From Neolewinella agarilytica (GTDB taxonomy: Bacteria > Bacteroidota > Bacteroidia > Chitinophagales > Saprospiraceae), in NCBI RefSeq assembly GCF_900110645.1, contig NZ_FOFB01000014.1:112701-176700 (forward strand): a stretch of 64,000 nucleotides of DNA. Direction: 5' to 3'. The notes below the pieces were generated by a model. It had not been told where the DNA came from. It worked only from the letters and a program-made list of their open reading frames with translations, and searched no databases. Of the stretch, positions 26,462-35,551 are shown piece by piece. The translations under genes and the position numbers were made by a program. The first letter of the stretch is position 1. Every line of letters starts with the position of its first letter.

Positions 26462-26599
26462 GTCGCTGTGGGTTGCGACGGATGGCGGGATGTGTTTTGC
26501 GGGGTGAAGATAGTGAGCAGGATATTGTAAAACAAAAAATGAGTAAATATTTAAAATAAACAACAATTGCTATTAGGTGTGTCCTGCCTTGGTGGCAAC

Positions 26600-26728
26600 T
26601 AGGGCAATGGTAAGCTCCCACCTGGACGCTTCAAAGTTCAATGGATCGTACCTGGCAAACCTCGAAGCGTCCCGCAGTATTGCGGGACCTTCGAGCGTTT
26701 GCTCTTTTCCGAGTTGGCGATTGCCCTA
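26600..26728. repeat. Dispersed palindromic repeat family C, copy 2, bounded by 9-bp terminal inverted repeats
   Basis: TAGGGCAAT (26600-26608) and ATTGCCCTA (26720-26728) are perfect inverted ends. Inside, CTCGAAGCGTCCCGCAG (26661-26677) pairs around TATT with the reverse, ending TTCGAGCG (26697). The length of 129 bp and the structure resemble a miniature inverted-repeat element. Confidence 0.65.
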
Positions 26729-26780
26729 TGGTTTCAACCCCAAGGCACATCAGACGTTTTACCTCAAATCCATCGCGCAG

Positions 26781-27155
26781 ATGCCCCAAAGCTTCACACT
26801 CCTTTTCGGAGCAAAAAACGGGGATGCCGAATCATTGTCCGACGAATTACGCGCACAATTAGGCATCACCTTCGAACCCCGCTCAAGTATGTACTTAGGC
26901 GATTATTACCATTATGAAGGGCCTCTGGCGGATAAATTCTCCGTTCGGGAGAACTTCGTGCCTGGCTTCGGGTTGGCAGAAAGTGATCATCGGGAATATC
27001 AGCTCCTTGTTTATGCCTACTTTTTTTCCGGTACGGAAGATGAACGGGCAGATAAGTTCCTGCTGATGCGGGACAAGCTGCTGGCCATCGAAGGCCTGGA
27101 ATTGATACGGGACGCCAGCCTGGAGACCGATGATGATGAAGAGGAGGATTCTTAA
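26781..27155 (+). CDS. Hypothetical protein
   Basis: 124 residues from the ATG at 26781. The frame is open upstream to 26577, but that part is the family C repeat and was excluded. The sequence starts MPQSFTLLFGAKNGDAESLS and contains DYYHYEGPLADKFSVRENFV and FFSGTEDERADKFLLMRDKL, ending in an acidic tail (ETDDDEEEDS). It is soluble, mixed alpha/beta and lacks known motifs. It precedes the malic enzyme gene by 56 bases, but that gene has its own promoter box. Its stop lies 15 bases before that box. Confidence 0.7.
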   Translation: MPQSFTLLFGAKNGDAESLSDELRAQLGITFEPRSSMYLGDYYHYEGPLADKFSVRENFVPGFGLAESDHREYQLLVYAYFFSGTEDERADKFLLMRDKLLAIEGLELIRDASLETDDDEEEDS

Positions 27156-27169
27156 GCCCAAAATCCTCG

Positions 27170-27177
27170 TACCTTTC
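27170..27177 (+). promoter_or_regulatory. -7-like box of the malic enzyme gene
   Basis: TACCTTTC, close to TAnnTTTG, about 34 bases before the ATG at 27212. Confidence 0.5.
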
Positions 27178-27211
27178 GCCCCCTTACCAAGAAAAAGATC
27201 AAAGCATAAGC

Positions 27212-28402
27212 ATGAACTACTTCGAAGAAAGCCTCAATCTCCACCGCTCCCTCAAGGGGAAGATTCGGGTGTCCTCTAAAATGGATGTTCGCTCAAAAGA
27301 CGACCTGTCGTTGGTCTACAGCCCCGGCGTAGCCGAGCCCTGCAAGGCCATTCATGCCAACCCGGAGGATGTCTACAAATACACCATCAAGAGTAATACC
27401 GTCGCCATTGTGACCGACGGATCGGCCGTACTTGGCCTGGGAGACATCGGTGCCCTGGCGTCCATCCCCGTCATGGAGGGCAAGGCCATGCTCTTCAAGC
27501 GATTTGCCAACATTGACGCTTTCCCCATTTGCCTGGACACCCAGGACACGGACAAGATCATCGAGACGGTCCGCCTCATCGCGCCGGTCTTCGGCGGCGT
27601 CAACCTGGAAGATATTTCGGCGCCCCGCAGCTTTGAAATTGAGCGGCGACTGCAGGATCTGGGCATCCCCGTCTTTCACGACGATCAGCACGGTACGGCC
27701 ATCGTAACCCTGGCGGGGCTGCTCAACGGCAGCAAGCTGGTGGGCAAAAAGATGGAAGACCTGCGCGTCGTCATCAACGGTGCGGGCGCGGCGGGCATCG
27801 CCATCGCCCGTCTGCTGAAGGCGGTCGACAATCCGGACTCCCCGCTGGCCACCCCCGTAAAGGAGATTATCATCTGTGACTCCAAAGGCATCATCCACAA
27901 AGACCGGGACAACCTGAACTACGCCAAAAAAGAAGCGCTCGAGTTCACCAACCCCGAAAACAAGACCGGCAGTTTGCAGGACGCACTGGTGGGTGCTGAC
28001 GTGTTCATCGGTGTCAGCATCGCTAACCTGCTGACCCGCGAAGACATCCAGACGATGGCCCGCGACAGCATCATCTTCGCCATGGCCAACCCCACGCCGG
28101 AGATCATGCCCGACGAGGCCAAAGCCGGTGGCGCAGCCATCGTCGGTACCGGCCGCAGCGACCTGCCCAACCAGATCAATAACGTACTCGGCTTCCCCGG
28201 CATCTTCCGGGGCGCGCTGGATGCGCGCGCACCCCGCATCACCCCGAACATGAAACTGGCCGCCGCCCGCGCCATCGCCGAGCACATCCGTAACCCAACG
28301 GTTGACGGCGTCATCCCGCCCACCCTCGACGAGCAGGTCGCCTGGCGGGTCGCTGATGAAGTACGCCGGGTGGCGGAGGAAGAATTTGGCCAGAAAGGAT
28401 AG
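27212..28402 (+). CDS. Malic enzyme (short form, no phosphotransacetylase-like domain)
   Basis: 396 residues. It oxidatively decarboxylates malate to pyruvate with NAD(P). Motifs: VYSPGVAEPCKAI near residue 35 (Tyr), VTDGSAVLGLGDIGA near residue 69, HDDQHGTAIVTLAGLLN near residue 156 and the Rossmann GAGAAGIAIARLL near residue 191. IFAMANPTPEIMPDEA near residue 290 is also typical. Many Bacteroidota malic enzymes carry a C-terminal phosphotransacetylase-like domain (about 760 residues); this one stops after the catalytic part. Coenzyme preference cannot be assigned from the sequence alone. Confidence 0.92.
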   Translation: MNYFEESLNLHRSLKGKIRVSSKMDVRSKDDLSLVYSPGVAEPCKAIHANPEDVYKYTIKSNTVAIVTDGSAVLGLGDIGALASIPVMEGKAMLFKRFANIDAFPICLDTQDTDKIIETVRLIAPVFGGVNLEDISAPRSFEIERRLQDLGIPVFHDDQHGTAIVTLAGLLNGSKLVGKKMEDLRVVINGAGAAGIAIARLLKAVDNPDSPLATPVKEIIICDSKGIIHKDRDNLNYAKKEALEFTNPENKTGSLQDALVGADVFIGVSIANLLTREDIQTMARDSIIFAMANPTPEIMPDEAKAGGAAIVGTGRSDLPNQINNVLGFPGIFRGALDARAPRITPNMKLAAARAIAEHIRNPTVDGVIPPTLDEQVAWRVADEVRRVAEEEFGQKG

Positions 28403-28407
28403 TCCCC

Positions 28408-28475
28408 GGTTGAGGACCTCCGGTCCGAACGCGAACGGGGCCGAAGGCTCCCGGAGCGTGTACTTGCGGCAGCCT
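28408..28475 (+). repeat. Dispersed repeat family B, copy
   Basis: It begins GGTTGAGGACCTCCGGTCCG and contains CGAACGGGGCCGAAGGCTCC, ending about AAGCAGTGG. Confidence 0.65.
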
Positions 28476-28500
28476 CGATTGCGATGAGAAAAAGCAGTGG

Positions 28501-28548
28501 GCGCGAACGGGGCCGAAGGCTCCCGGAGCGTGTGCTTGCGGTAGCCTC
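28501..28548 (+). repeat. Dispersed repeat family B, second tandem copy
   Basis: It repeats CGAACGGGGCCGAAGGCTCC and continues GGAGCGTGTGCTTGCGGTAG, as in the preceding copy. Confidence 0.65.
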
Positions 28549-28569
28549 AATTCCGGAGGGGAAAGTGTT

Positions 28570-28613
28570 GGGCGCGGCCGCAGGTGCAGGGCGGAGAACT
28601 TCAATGAGCAAAG
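28570..28613 (+). repeat. Dispersed repeat family A, copy 8
   Basis: Core GGGCGCGGCCGCAGGTGCA (28570-28588) followed by a tail containing GAGCAAAG. Confidence 0.75.
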
Positions 28614-28680
28614 CGGAGGCCGCCAAAAGGTCGGTCCGAACGCTCGCAGCGATCCGAAGTGCACTGCTACCCCCTGAAAC

Positions 28681-28823
28681 CAGGGTGTTCCGCCATGGAC
28701 TCCGCAGGAATCAAGGTTGAAAATGGCGATAATTGTAGCGACAAGGCAGGCCTTGTCGCTACAATTCGACCGTTTTGTGGCCCCGATTCCTTCGGAATCG
28801 TAATGATGAGACGGAACACCCTG
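28681..28823. repeat. Nested inverted repeat with perfect 12-bp ends
   Basis: CAGGGTGTTCCG (28681-28692) is inverted at 28812-28823. Inside is a perfect 17-bp hairpin (28731-28747 with 28750-28766), then GATTCCTTCGGAATC. It could be a small non-autonomous element or a structured terminator for the malic enzyme gene. Confidence 0.65.
28731..28766. terminator. Perfect 17-bp stem hairpin with a two-base spacer
   Basis: AATTGTAGCGACAAGGC pairs with GCCTTGTCGCTACAATT. It has no following T run, so it may instead be a recombination or transposition feature. Confidence 0.4.
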
Positions 28824-28859
28824 CACCTAAAACCTTCCCCTGCACCCGCGTCCGCGCCC
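28818..28859 (-). repeat. Dispersed repeat family A, copy 9
   Basis: Core 28841-28859 with an AAAACCTTCCCC tail at its left. Confidence 0.75.
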
Positions 28860-29008
28860 TTTACTCCTTTAGCCCCTTCTCCCTTTTCTCTTCTTAACCC
28901 CATCTTAACACCTCCGCCATGTGTAAACACCTGATCTGCCGCATCTATCCTAAGACACAATGATGATCGGTACCAATACCGTTATCTTACCGAAGGAAAA
29001 CTGATACT

Positions 29009-32000
29009 ATGCGTTACCTACTATTGGCCTTATTACTGGCCGTTACCGCTGCGATGATGGGACAAGACTATAAAGCCGCCTATAAAAAAGTTGACAACCT
29101 ATCTGAGGAGGGTAAATTTCGCAGTGCCCTGGAGGCCATCAGCGAAGTGTATGACATGGCCGCCGAAGCAGGTGACGAAGACGAAATGCTCAAGGCCATC
29201 GCCCACCGCGCCGCCTACACCGCCCGGCTGGAAGAGGATGGTACGGACGCCGCCATCAAGCTGCTTCAGGCAGAATTAGCCACGAATAAAAATCGCCCGG
29301 TCGTTACCCCCGTACTCCACTACATGCTGGGGCAGGGCTACTACAATTACGCCCGGCAAAACAGTTACCGCCTCCGCAACGCTACGGCGGCTACCGACGA
29401 CGGTACCCCCGCAGCGGATGCTCCGCTGGCCGACTGGACGATGCTCCAGCTCGCCTCCACCGCCGAAGAACACCTGCTGGCCGGGCTCGAGGGCGCCCGC
29501 GCTAACCGCACCCGTCTGGCGGAAATCCCCGCCATCGTAAGCAACCTCAATTCACGGGTTAACGAACGGCCCACGCTTTACGACCTGCTCATCCTGCAAA
29601 GCATGCCGCTACTGGCCAGCCCCCTGCTCAACGTCACCAACCCCGTGCCGGCTAATCCCGAAAAATACGCCGTCAGCGCCCGCGATTTCGTAAAGCTTTC
29701 CCTTGAAGATCTGGAGGAGGGTAGTGGCAACCAGCGTCGCCTGGCGCTCTATCAGGACCTGCTCGATTATCACCTGGAATCAGGCGGTGAGGCTCTGCTC
29801 CGGGCCGACCTCCAACGTATCGAACTCATAAGCTCCTACGGGCTGGCCGACAGCACCTACGCTTCGGTACTGGAGCGGATGCACCAGCAATATAAAGGGA
29901 CGGCCGGCTTTGACCTGTTCCTGCTGACACAGGCAAGACTTCATGACCGCGCCGAAAGCGACTGGCAGGAACTCCCCCGCGCCCATGCACTGAAGCTACT
30001 CGATCAGATTACAGAAACCAGCCCTGAAGTAGTGGCGGCGGCAGAAAGCCTTCGCCGGTCCGTTTTATCGGTAGACCTGAGCCTCAACCTGCGGGAGGTA
30101 TACACCCGCAACCGTAATCTTCTGGTAGCGCAGAACTACCGCAACGTCGAGAAAGTATTCTACCGGGTCGTCGCGATGACTGGAAAGGAAACGCCCGAAG
30201 ATAATCGCTACAACCGCGAACCCGAAGAATTACTCCCTCGTCTGCTCAAGCTCCCTCGTCTGCAGGAAAAAAGCGTTACGCTACCCGCCAACGATGATTA
30301 CAGCGCGCATACGACGGAAATCAGCCTGGAGGAACTGCCCTCCGGCCGGTATTACCTCATCGCCAGCGACAACAAAGATTTCAGCCTGGAAGAAGGTACC
30401 GTGGTGATCAGCGACTTTCAGGTCAGTGATCTGGCTATCGTGCGGCTGGAAACAGCCGAGGATAACTACTTCCAGATCGTGGATCGTACGACGGGAGAGC
30501 CGAAGGCCGGCGTGCGCGTCGTCATCGAACAGAAAAAGGGATATCGGGATACCAAATGGTCGCGCCTCCGGACGAAAACCACCGGCAGTGACGGCCGTGT
30601 AGCCGTACCACGTAATGAGCGCGGTCAACTGCGCCTGCAACTCGAAGATGCCGAGGGCAAAGACCGCTTCGTGAGCGAAACGACTTACTCCTCCGGAAGC
30701 CGGCAGGAGCCCCGAAACCGCGTTTATCCCGTTACGACCTTATTTACCGATCGGGCCATCTACCGTCCCGGGCAAACCGTCCGGGTCTACGGTCTGACGA
30801 TGGAGAAGAACCAGGACAATATGCCCCGGCAGCTAACGGGCGCAGACCGGAAGGTAACCCTGCTGGACGCTAACTACCAGGAAGTGGAATCCGTAGAGGT
30901 CACCAGCGACCGTCTGGGGCGTTTCGATCTAAGCTTCAAGTTGCCGACGGGCGGGCTGACGGGGAATTTCAGCATCAGAACCGAAGGCGGCTCCCTCAAC
31001 TTCCGCGTAGAGGAATACAAACGCCCCCGCTTCCAGGTGGAGCTGGAAGCCCCTGACTTCGTTGTTGCTGGCGAGGAAGCAGAAGTGACGGGTTCGGCGA
31101 AACTCTACGCCGGTCCGGGGCTCAACGATGCTAAAGTGAATTACCGCGTCTTTGTCGAAGAAATCCGCTACTACTGGTTTTACCGGGGCGGTGGGAGCTC
31201 GAACGACCGGGAGCTGGTGGCCAGCGGGGAGACGAGTACTGACGGCTATGGTGCCTTCAGCCTGAGCTTTACGCCCGAAGAAGGTCTGAGCCAGGGCCGC
31301 CGCCGCTATCGCTACGTCATCGAAACGGACGTCACGGATGACACCGGAGAAACCCACGAAGCCAGCACGTCCGTCTCCCTGCGGGGCGAGAAGCCCGTCG
31401 TGGGCCTCAGCGTCGAAGACGCTGATATAGACGTGACGGACAGCCTGATCATTGTGGCCGCCGGCACCGACGAGACGTTGACGGTCAGTGCCCGCATCGT
31501 GCCCGTGACCAAGCCCGGGGTGGGCTTGCTCACCCGCGCCTGGGGCTTCCCCGACCGGCCGGTACTCAGCCCCGCCGACTACCAAAAGCTCTTCCCCGGC
31601 CTGCCAGCCGAGGAAACCCCGGCGGACCCCGCCGACTGGCCCGCCAAAAGCCTGCCCGTCTACGACGGTCAGCTGGAAATAACGGAAGGCAAAGCCCGTC
31701 TGGCGCTGGACGCTACCGGCTGGCCCGCCGGTCACTACCGCCTGGAGTGGAACTACCCCGATGGTACCAAAGGAGAGGCTTCCGCCTTCACCCTTATGAA
31801 CGCCGAACGGGGCGAACTGCCCGAAGGCCAGCTCTACGCGCTGCTGGGCAAAGACCAGGTGGGAAAAGTCGGGCAAGCCATAACGCTGACCCTGATTTCG
31901 GCCGTGGACATTCCGCACATCGACTTCGGCTGGCGCAGCCGAAACCTCCGCGAAGACGGCATCTCGGCCGCAACCCGCCGGACGACCTTCACCTACACGC

Positions 32001-35000
32001 CAACGGAAGACGACCGGGGCGGCATCGGCTTCGGTATGGCTTTTTACCGCTTCGGAGAGGTGAAGCAGGAACAGGTCCGCTTTGGCCCCGGCTGGGAGAA
32101 CAAAAAACTACAGATTGACTACGCTACCTTCCGCGATAAACTCCGTCCGGGCACTCCTGAACGATGGACGCTGACGGTGAAAAACGCCGACGGTAGCCCC
32201 GTGCCGGCTGCCGCCCTGGCGACGATGTACGACGCCAGCCTGGATCAGATTTACGCCGGCAGTGGCTGGGCCTTCAATCCCTGGCCAACCTTCGGCTACT
32301 ACGGGCAAATGGCCAGCCAGCTAAATGGTGGCACAAGCTGGCACTATGGTATCTCCCGCCGGGTACTCTCCGACTTGCCTTCACTGCCTGGCTTGCCGGG
32401 GCTGGACCTGGGGCCGCTGCAGTGGGGCTATGGTATGGCGGGTGGAGGCCGCCGGATGCTGCGAGATTCAGGGCCTCCGGTTGCTTACTCGGCGGCTGCG
32501 CCGGCGATGGAGGCGGAAGGCATGGCGATGAGTGACGCTGATGGAAGCGTTCAGCGTAAGATGTCCGCTCCGGCGAGCGCACCACCACCACCACCACCAC
32601 CCGCCCCGGCAGACGATGAAGCAGGCGGCGGAGACGCCCCCGTCCAAATCCGCAAGAACCTGCAGGAGACGGCCTTCTGGCTCCCTGACCTGCGAGCGGA
32701 TGCAGACGGTAACCTGGTCATCGAATTCGATAGCCCGGAAGCGCTGACGAGCTGGAAGCTGCGCGTTTTTGCGCACGACCCGGACTTGGCCTCGGCGGTA
32801 TCTGAGCAAAAAATAGTGACGCAAAAAGAGCTGATGGTCTTGCCCAACGTCCCGCGTTTCGTGCGGGAGGGCGACGCGATGGAGCTGACCGCCCGCGTCA
32901 ACAACATGACGGAACTGGGCATGGTGGTGAAAGCCACGCTGGAGCTCTTTGACCCGGCAACGGGGGAGGCGTATTTGCCTGAGCGGCAAGCAGCGCTTCT
33001 TGGGGGCGCCAGCGCAGGTGCCAAGTATTGCCAAAGCGAGCAAAGGATTGAGGCTGGGTCGGGCGCAAGCTTCTGCTTCCCGCTCAATATCCCGGACGGG
33101 CTGAGCAGCGACGGCCCCATCGGCTATCGCGTTATTGTCCGCGGCGGAGATTTCTCCGACGGCGAAGAGAACGTGATCCCCGTGCTGACGGACCGGACGC
33201 TCATCACCGTCTCCCAGCCCTTCTACCTCAAGCGCAAGGAGAAGAAGACCATCACGCTGCCGCTACTGGCCAGCAGCAAGAGTGCCAGCCTGCAGCACGT
33301 AGGCTATACCTTCGAGGCGACGACCAATCCGGCCTGGATCGCGCTGAAGTCGCTGCCCTACCTGATGGAGTACCCCTACGACTGTACGGAGCAGCTGGCC
33401 AACCGTTACTTCGCCAACCAGCTGGCCTTTGCCACCGTGAGCCGTAAGCCGATTCTCGAAGAGGTCTTCCGCCAGTGGCAGGCCGACCCGAATGCGCTGA
33501 AGAGTGAGCTGGAGCGTAACCCCCAGCTCAAGAACGCGCTGCTAACGGAGACCCCCTGGCTGCGCGCTGCGCAGTCGGAGGCCGAGCAACGCGCCCGCAT
33601 CGCCAACCTCTTCGATCTGAAGAAACTGGCCGACGAGCAGGTGGCCGCCCTCGAAAAACTGGCTAACCGCCAGGATGGGGCTGGCTACTTCAGCTGGTTC
33701 CCCGGCGGCCGGGAAAATCGCTACATGACGCAGTACGTCGTGGAAACGATGGGCCGGATGCAGCAACTGGGCGTGGTGACGCCGGACCAAACGGCCCGCG
33801 TCAACGGCATCAGCCAGAGCGCCATCAACTGGCTCGACCAGGAGATGCGCCGCGACTACGACCGCTACCTGAAGCAGACGAAAGACAAGCCCGAGCAGCG
33901 GGAGGATTATATGCCCTCCAGCTCGATGGTACACTACCTCTACGCCCGCGCCATGAGCGAAGGGGTGAAGGTGGACCCCAGCGAGCAGGTCAGCGAAGCA
34001 CTGGCTTTTTACAGCGAACGCATTGCAGCTAAATGGCTGAGTTACGGCCTTTACGAGCAGGCGTTGATCGCCTCTACCTCAGTGAAAACCCAGCAGGACG
34101 CTACGGCGAAGCTCATCGTGGAGTCTCTCCGCGAGCGCGCCATCCGCAAGGACGAGTTTGGGATGTACTGGAAGTACGGACAGGGCTTCCGCTGGCAGAA
34201 CCTGCCCATCGAGACGCACTGTCGCATCCTGGAGGCCTTCCAGCTGGCCGGTGGCACGACGGACGAACTGGATGAGATGCGCCTCTGGCTGCTGACCAAT
34301 AAGCGGACCAACCGCTGGCCAACGACCAAGAGCACCGCCGCCGCCGTCTTTGCCCTGCTGAACACCGGTACGAACTGGACGGACGCTCCGGGCAAACCCT
34401 TACAGGTGGAGTGGCCGAACACTGCTCTCAAGAGTTCCCTTGCATCCCGCGTCCGCGCCGCACAAAGCAGCCCGGAAGCTGCCACCGGAGCCTTCTCCGT
34501 AAGCGCTGCCGCTGGCGAAATCGACAACGGACTAGCCAGTGTAAAGGTGAAAAACAAAGACAATCGCCTCGTCTGGGGCGGCGTCTACTGGCAGTATACC
34601 GAACTGGCCGAGAAGGTAGCGGCCAGCAACGATGGCCCGCTGACCCTGAGCCGCGAGCTCTACCGCCGCGTACCCACCGACGATGGCATGCGCCTGGAGC
34701 CCATCACGGCCGACAAGCCGCTCGCCGCCGGCGACCGCGTCACCGTCCGTCTCATCCTGAAGAGTGACCGGGAGATGGACTTCGTGCACCTCAAGGATCG
34801 TCGCGCTGCTACCTTCGAACCCATCGAACAGCTGTCAAAGTATCAGTATCAGAACGGTCTTGGCTACTACCAGGCCCCCGGCGATCTGGCGACGAACTTC
34901 TTCATCGATCACCTGCCGCGTGGCACCTTTACGCTGGAGTACGATCTGTTCGCGACTTACTCAGGTAGCTTCAGTAACGGCCTCGGCCGGGTACAGTGTA

Positions 35001-35056
35001 TGTATGCGCCGGAGTTTGGGGGGAATACGGGGGGAGCCCGGATTTTGGTGGAGTAG
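29009..35056 (+). CDS. Alpha-2-macroglobulin family protein with thioester
   Basis: 2015 residues with signal peptide MRYLLLALLLAVTAAMMGQ. Residues about 20-380 are helical and TPR-like. MG-type beta domains follow (TLFTDRAIYRPGQTVRVYGL near residue 580 is the typical macroglobulin start). Near residue 1190 is a Pro run (APPPPPPPAPA), a possible bait region, followed by RKNLQETAFWLPDLRADADG. The thioester motif CTEQ is at Cys1459 (YPYDCTEQLANRYF), and the alpha-hairpin thioester domain continues to about residue 1800. Such proteins trap proteases in the periplasm. No pbpC, its usual proteobacterial partner, is adjacent. Residues about 1332-1347 and 1804-1817 coincide with family A repeats. 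Confidence 0.92.
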   Translation: MRYLLLALLLAVTAAMMGQDYKAAYKKVDNLSEEGKFRSALEAISEVYDMAAEAGDEDEMLKAIAHRAAYTARLEEDGTDAAIKLLQAELATNKNRPVVTPVLHYMLGQGYYNYARQNSYRLRNATAATDDGTPAADAPLADWTMLQLASTAEEHLLAGLEGARANRTRLAEIPAIVSNLNSRVNERPTLYDLLILQSMPLLASPLLNVTNPVPANPEKYAVSARDFVKLSLEDLEEGSGNQRRLALYQDLLDYHLESGGEALLRADLQRIELISSYGLADSTYASVLERMHQQYKGTAGFDLFLLTQARLHDRAESDWQELPRAHALKLLDQITETSPEVVAAAESLRRSVLSVDLSLNLREVYTRNRNLLVAQNYRNVEKVFYRVVAMTGKETPEDNRYNREPEELLPRLLKLPRLQEKSVTLPANDDYSAHTTEISLEELPSGRYYLIASDNKDFSLEEGTVVISDFQVSDLAIVRLETAEDNYFQIVDRTTGEPKAGVRVVIEQKKGYRDTKWSRLRTKTTGSDGRVAVPRNERGQLRLQLEDAEGKDRFVSETTYSSGSRQEPRNRVYPVTTLFTDRAIYRPGQTVRVYGLTMEKNQDNMPRQLTGADRKVTLLDANYQEVESVEVTSDRLGRFDLSFKLPTGGLTGNFSIRTEGGSLNFRVEEYKRPRFQVELEAPDFVVAGEEAEVTGSAKLYAGPGLNDAKVNYRVFVEEIRYYWFYRGGGSSNDRELVASGETSTDGYGAFSLSFTPEEGLSQGRRRYRYVIETDVTDDTGETHEASTSVSLRGEKPVVGLSVEDADIDVTDSLIIVAAGTDETLTVSARIVPVTKPGVGLLTRAWGFPDRPVLSPADYQKLFPGLPAEETPADPADWPAKSLPVYDGQLEITEGKARLALDATGWPAGHYRLEWNYPDGTKGEASAFTLMNAERGELPEGQLYALLGKDQVGKVGQAITLTLISAVDIPHIDFGWRSRNLREDGISAATRRTTFTYTPTEDDRGGIGFGMAFYRFGEVKQEQVRFGPGWENKKLQIDYATFRDKLRPGTPERWTLTVKNADGSPVPAAALATMYDASLDQIYAGSGWAFNPWPTFGYYGQMASQLNGGTSWHYGISRRVLSDLPSLPGLPGLDLGPLQWGYGMAGGGRRMLRDSGPPVAYSAAAPAMEAEGMAMSDADGSVQRKMSAPASAPPPPPPPAPADDEAGGGDAPVQIRKNLQETAFWLPDLRADADGNLVIEFDSPEALTSWKLRVFAHDPDLASAVSEQKIVTQKELMVLPNVPRFVREGDAMELTARVNNMTELGMVVKATLELFDPATGEAYLPERQAALLGGASAGAKYCQSEQRIEAGSGASFCFPLNIPDGLSSDGPIGYRVIVRGGDFSDGEENVIPVLTDRTLITVSQPFYLKRKEKKTITLPLLASSKSASLQHVGYTFEATTNPAWIALKSLPYLMEYPYDCTEQLANRYFANQLAFATVSRKPILEEVFRQWQADPNALKSELERNPQLKNALLTETPWLRAAQSEAEQRARIANLFDLKKLADEQVAALEKLANRQDGAGYFSWFPGGRENRYMTQYVVETMGRMQQLGVVTPDQTARVNGISQSAINWLDQEMRRDYDRYLKQTKDKPEQREDYMPSSSMVHYLYARAMSEGVKVDPSEQVSEALAFYSERIAAKWLSYGLYEQALIASTSVKTQQDATAKLIVESLRERAIRKDEFGMYWKYGQGFRWQNLPIETHCRILEAFQLAGGTTDELDEMRLWLLTNKRTNRWPTTKSTAAAVFALLNTGTNWTDAPGKPLQVEWPNTALKSSLASRVRAAQSSPEAATGAFSVSAAAGEIDNGLASVKVKNKDNRLVWGGVYWQYTELAEKVAASNDGPLTLSRELYRRVPTDDGMRLEPITADKPLAAGDRVTVRLILKSDREMDFVHLKDRRAATFEPIEQLSKYQYQNGLGYYQAPGDLATNFFIDHLPRGTFTLEYDLFATYSGSFSNGLGRVQCMYAPEFGGNTGGARILVE
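33004..33045 (+). repeat. Dispersed repeat family A, copy 10 (inside alpha-2-macroglobulin gene)
   Basis: GGGCGCCAGCGCAGGTGC followed by a degenerate tail with GAGCAAAGG. Sense orientation, encoding GGASAGAKYCQSEQR. Confidence 0.5.
34419..34459 (-). repeat. Dispersed repeat family A, copy 11 (inside alpha-2-macroglobulin gene)
   Basis: The antisense core at 34441-34459 and the AACACTGCTCTC tail form a full copy. The sense strand reads LKSSLASRVRAAQSS, in the same frame as copy 15. Confidence 0.65.
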
Positions 35057-35551
35057 GGGCTGCTTCGCAGCTTTTTGGGACCACAGATTTGCACGGATTA
35101 TTTAGTGAGAATTGTAGAAGTAATTCCTTTTAGCCTTACAGGAATCATCGTTAATTCTGAGATGTTAAGCAAGCAACGCCAGTGCGAAGAAGTCGTATCA
35201 ATCTGTGCTTTAATCCGTGTAAATCTGTGAGTCCCTAATGTCCATAAGCCCGGAATAGCTCATCGTAGTCTGATTGAGTTATGCCTTGCGAGAGCGCTTG
35301 TTGCTGAAGGCTGGCCTTGAATTGATCAATTGTGCCAATATATGGTACGTAGTAGTAGATTCTATCGGTGTCTCACCGCGGCAGTCACGAAGCGAATCTG
35401 TGAAAATCCGTGGTTCAAAGAAGCTGCGCATCAGCCCCCTTCCTCTGCGTGAGCCAGCTCCACAACAGCCCTCTTTACATCAAAAACGGCACCCTCCCAA
35501 GCCAGGAAAGCGCCATTTTTGATTAAAGAATCGGCGGTTGTGGAGGAGTGC
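35057..35551. other. 495-bp spacer between alpha-2-macroglobulin and aquaporin genes
   Basis: No gene is supported. It holds an inverted-repeat element at 35081-35230 and a related AATCTGTGAAAATCCGTGG stretch near 35395. The rest shows nothing I recognise. Confidence 0.6.
35081..35230. repeat. MITE-like element with 20-bp terminal inverted repeats
   Basis: CCACAGATTTGCACGGATTA (35081-35100) and TAATCCGTGTAAATCTGTGA (35211-35230) match over 18 of 20 positions. The 110-bp interior has no coding capacity. Similar CACGGATT repeats are common in Bacteroidota. Confidence 0.6.

Larger units (their letters stand above)
28403..29008. other. 606-bp spacer packed with repeats
   Basis: No gene is supported; open frames are produced by repeats. 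It contains two family B copies, two family A copies and a nested inverted repeat. A possible TATCTTAC box near 28983 precedes the alpha-2-macroglobulin gene. Confidence 0.7.

Noticed and set aside
27293..28285. Long minus-strand frame opposite malic enzyme
   Set aside because: It is the antisense shadow of a strongly supported gene with intact motifs; its composition is unlike a folded protein.
28311..28826. Frames across the spacer after malic enzyme
   Set aside because: They arise from A, B and palindromic repeats, without a start context or protein features.
30929..31918. Long minus-strand frame opposite alpha-2-macroglobulin
   Set aside because: Shadow frame caused by GC-rich codons in a recognised gene.
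35274..35522. Possible 82-residue protein before aquaporin
   Set aside because: Low-complexity translation, no ribosome site and overlap with repeat DNA.
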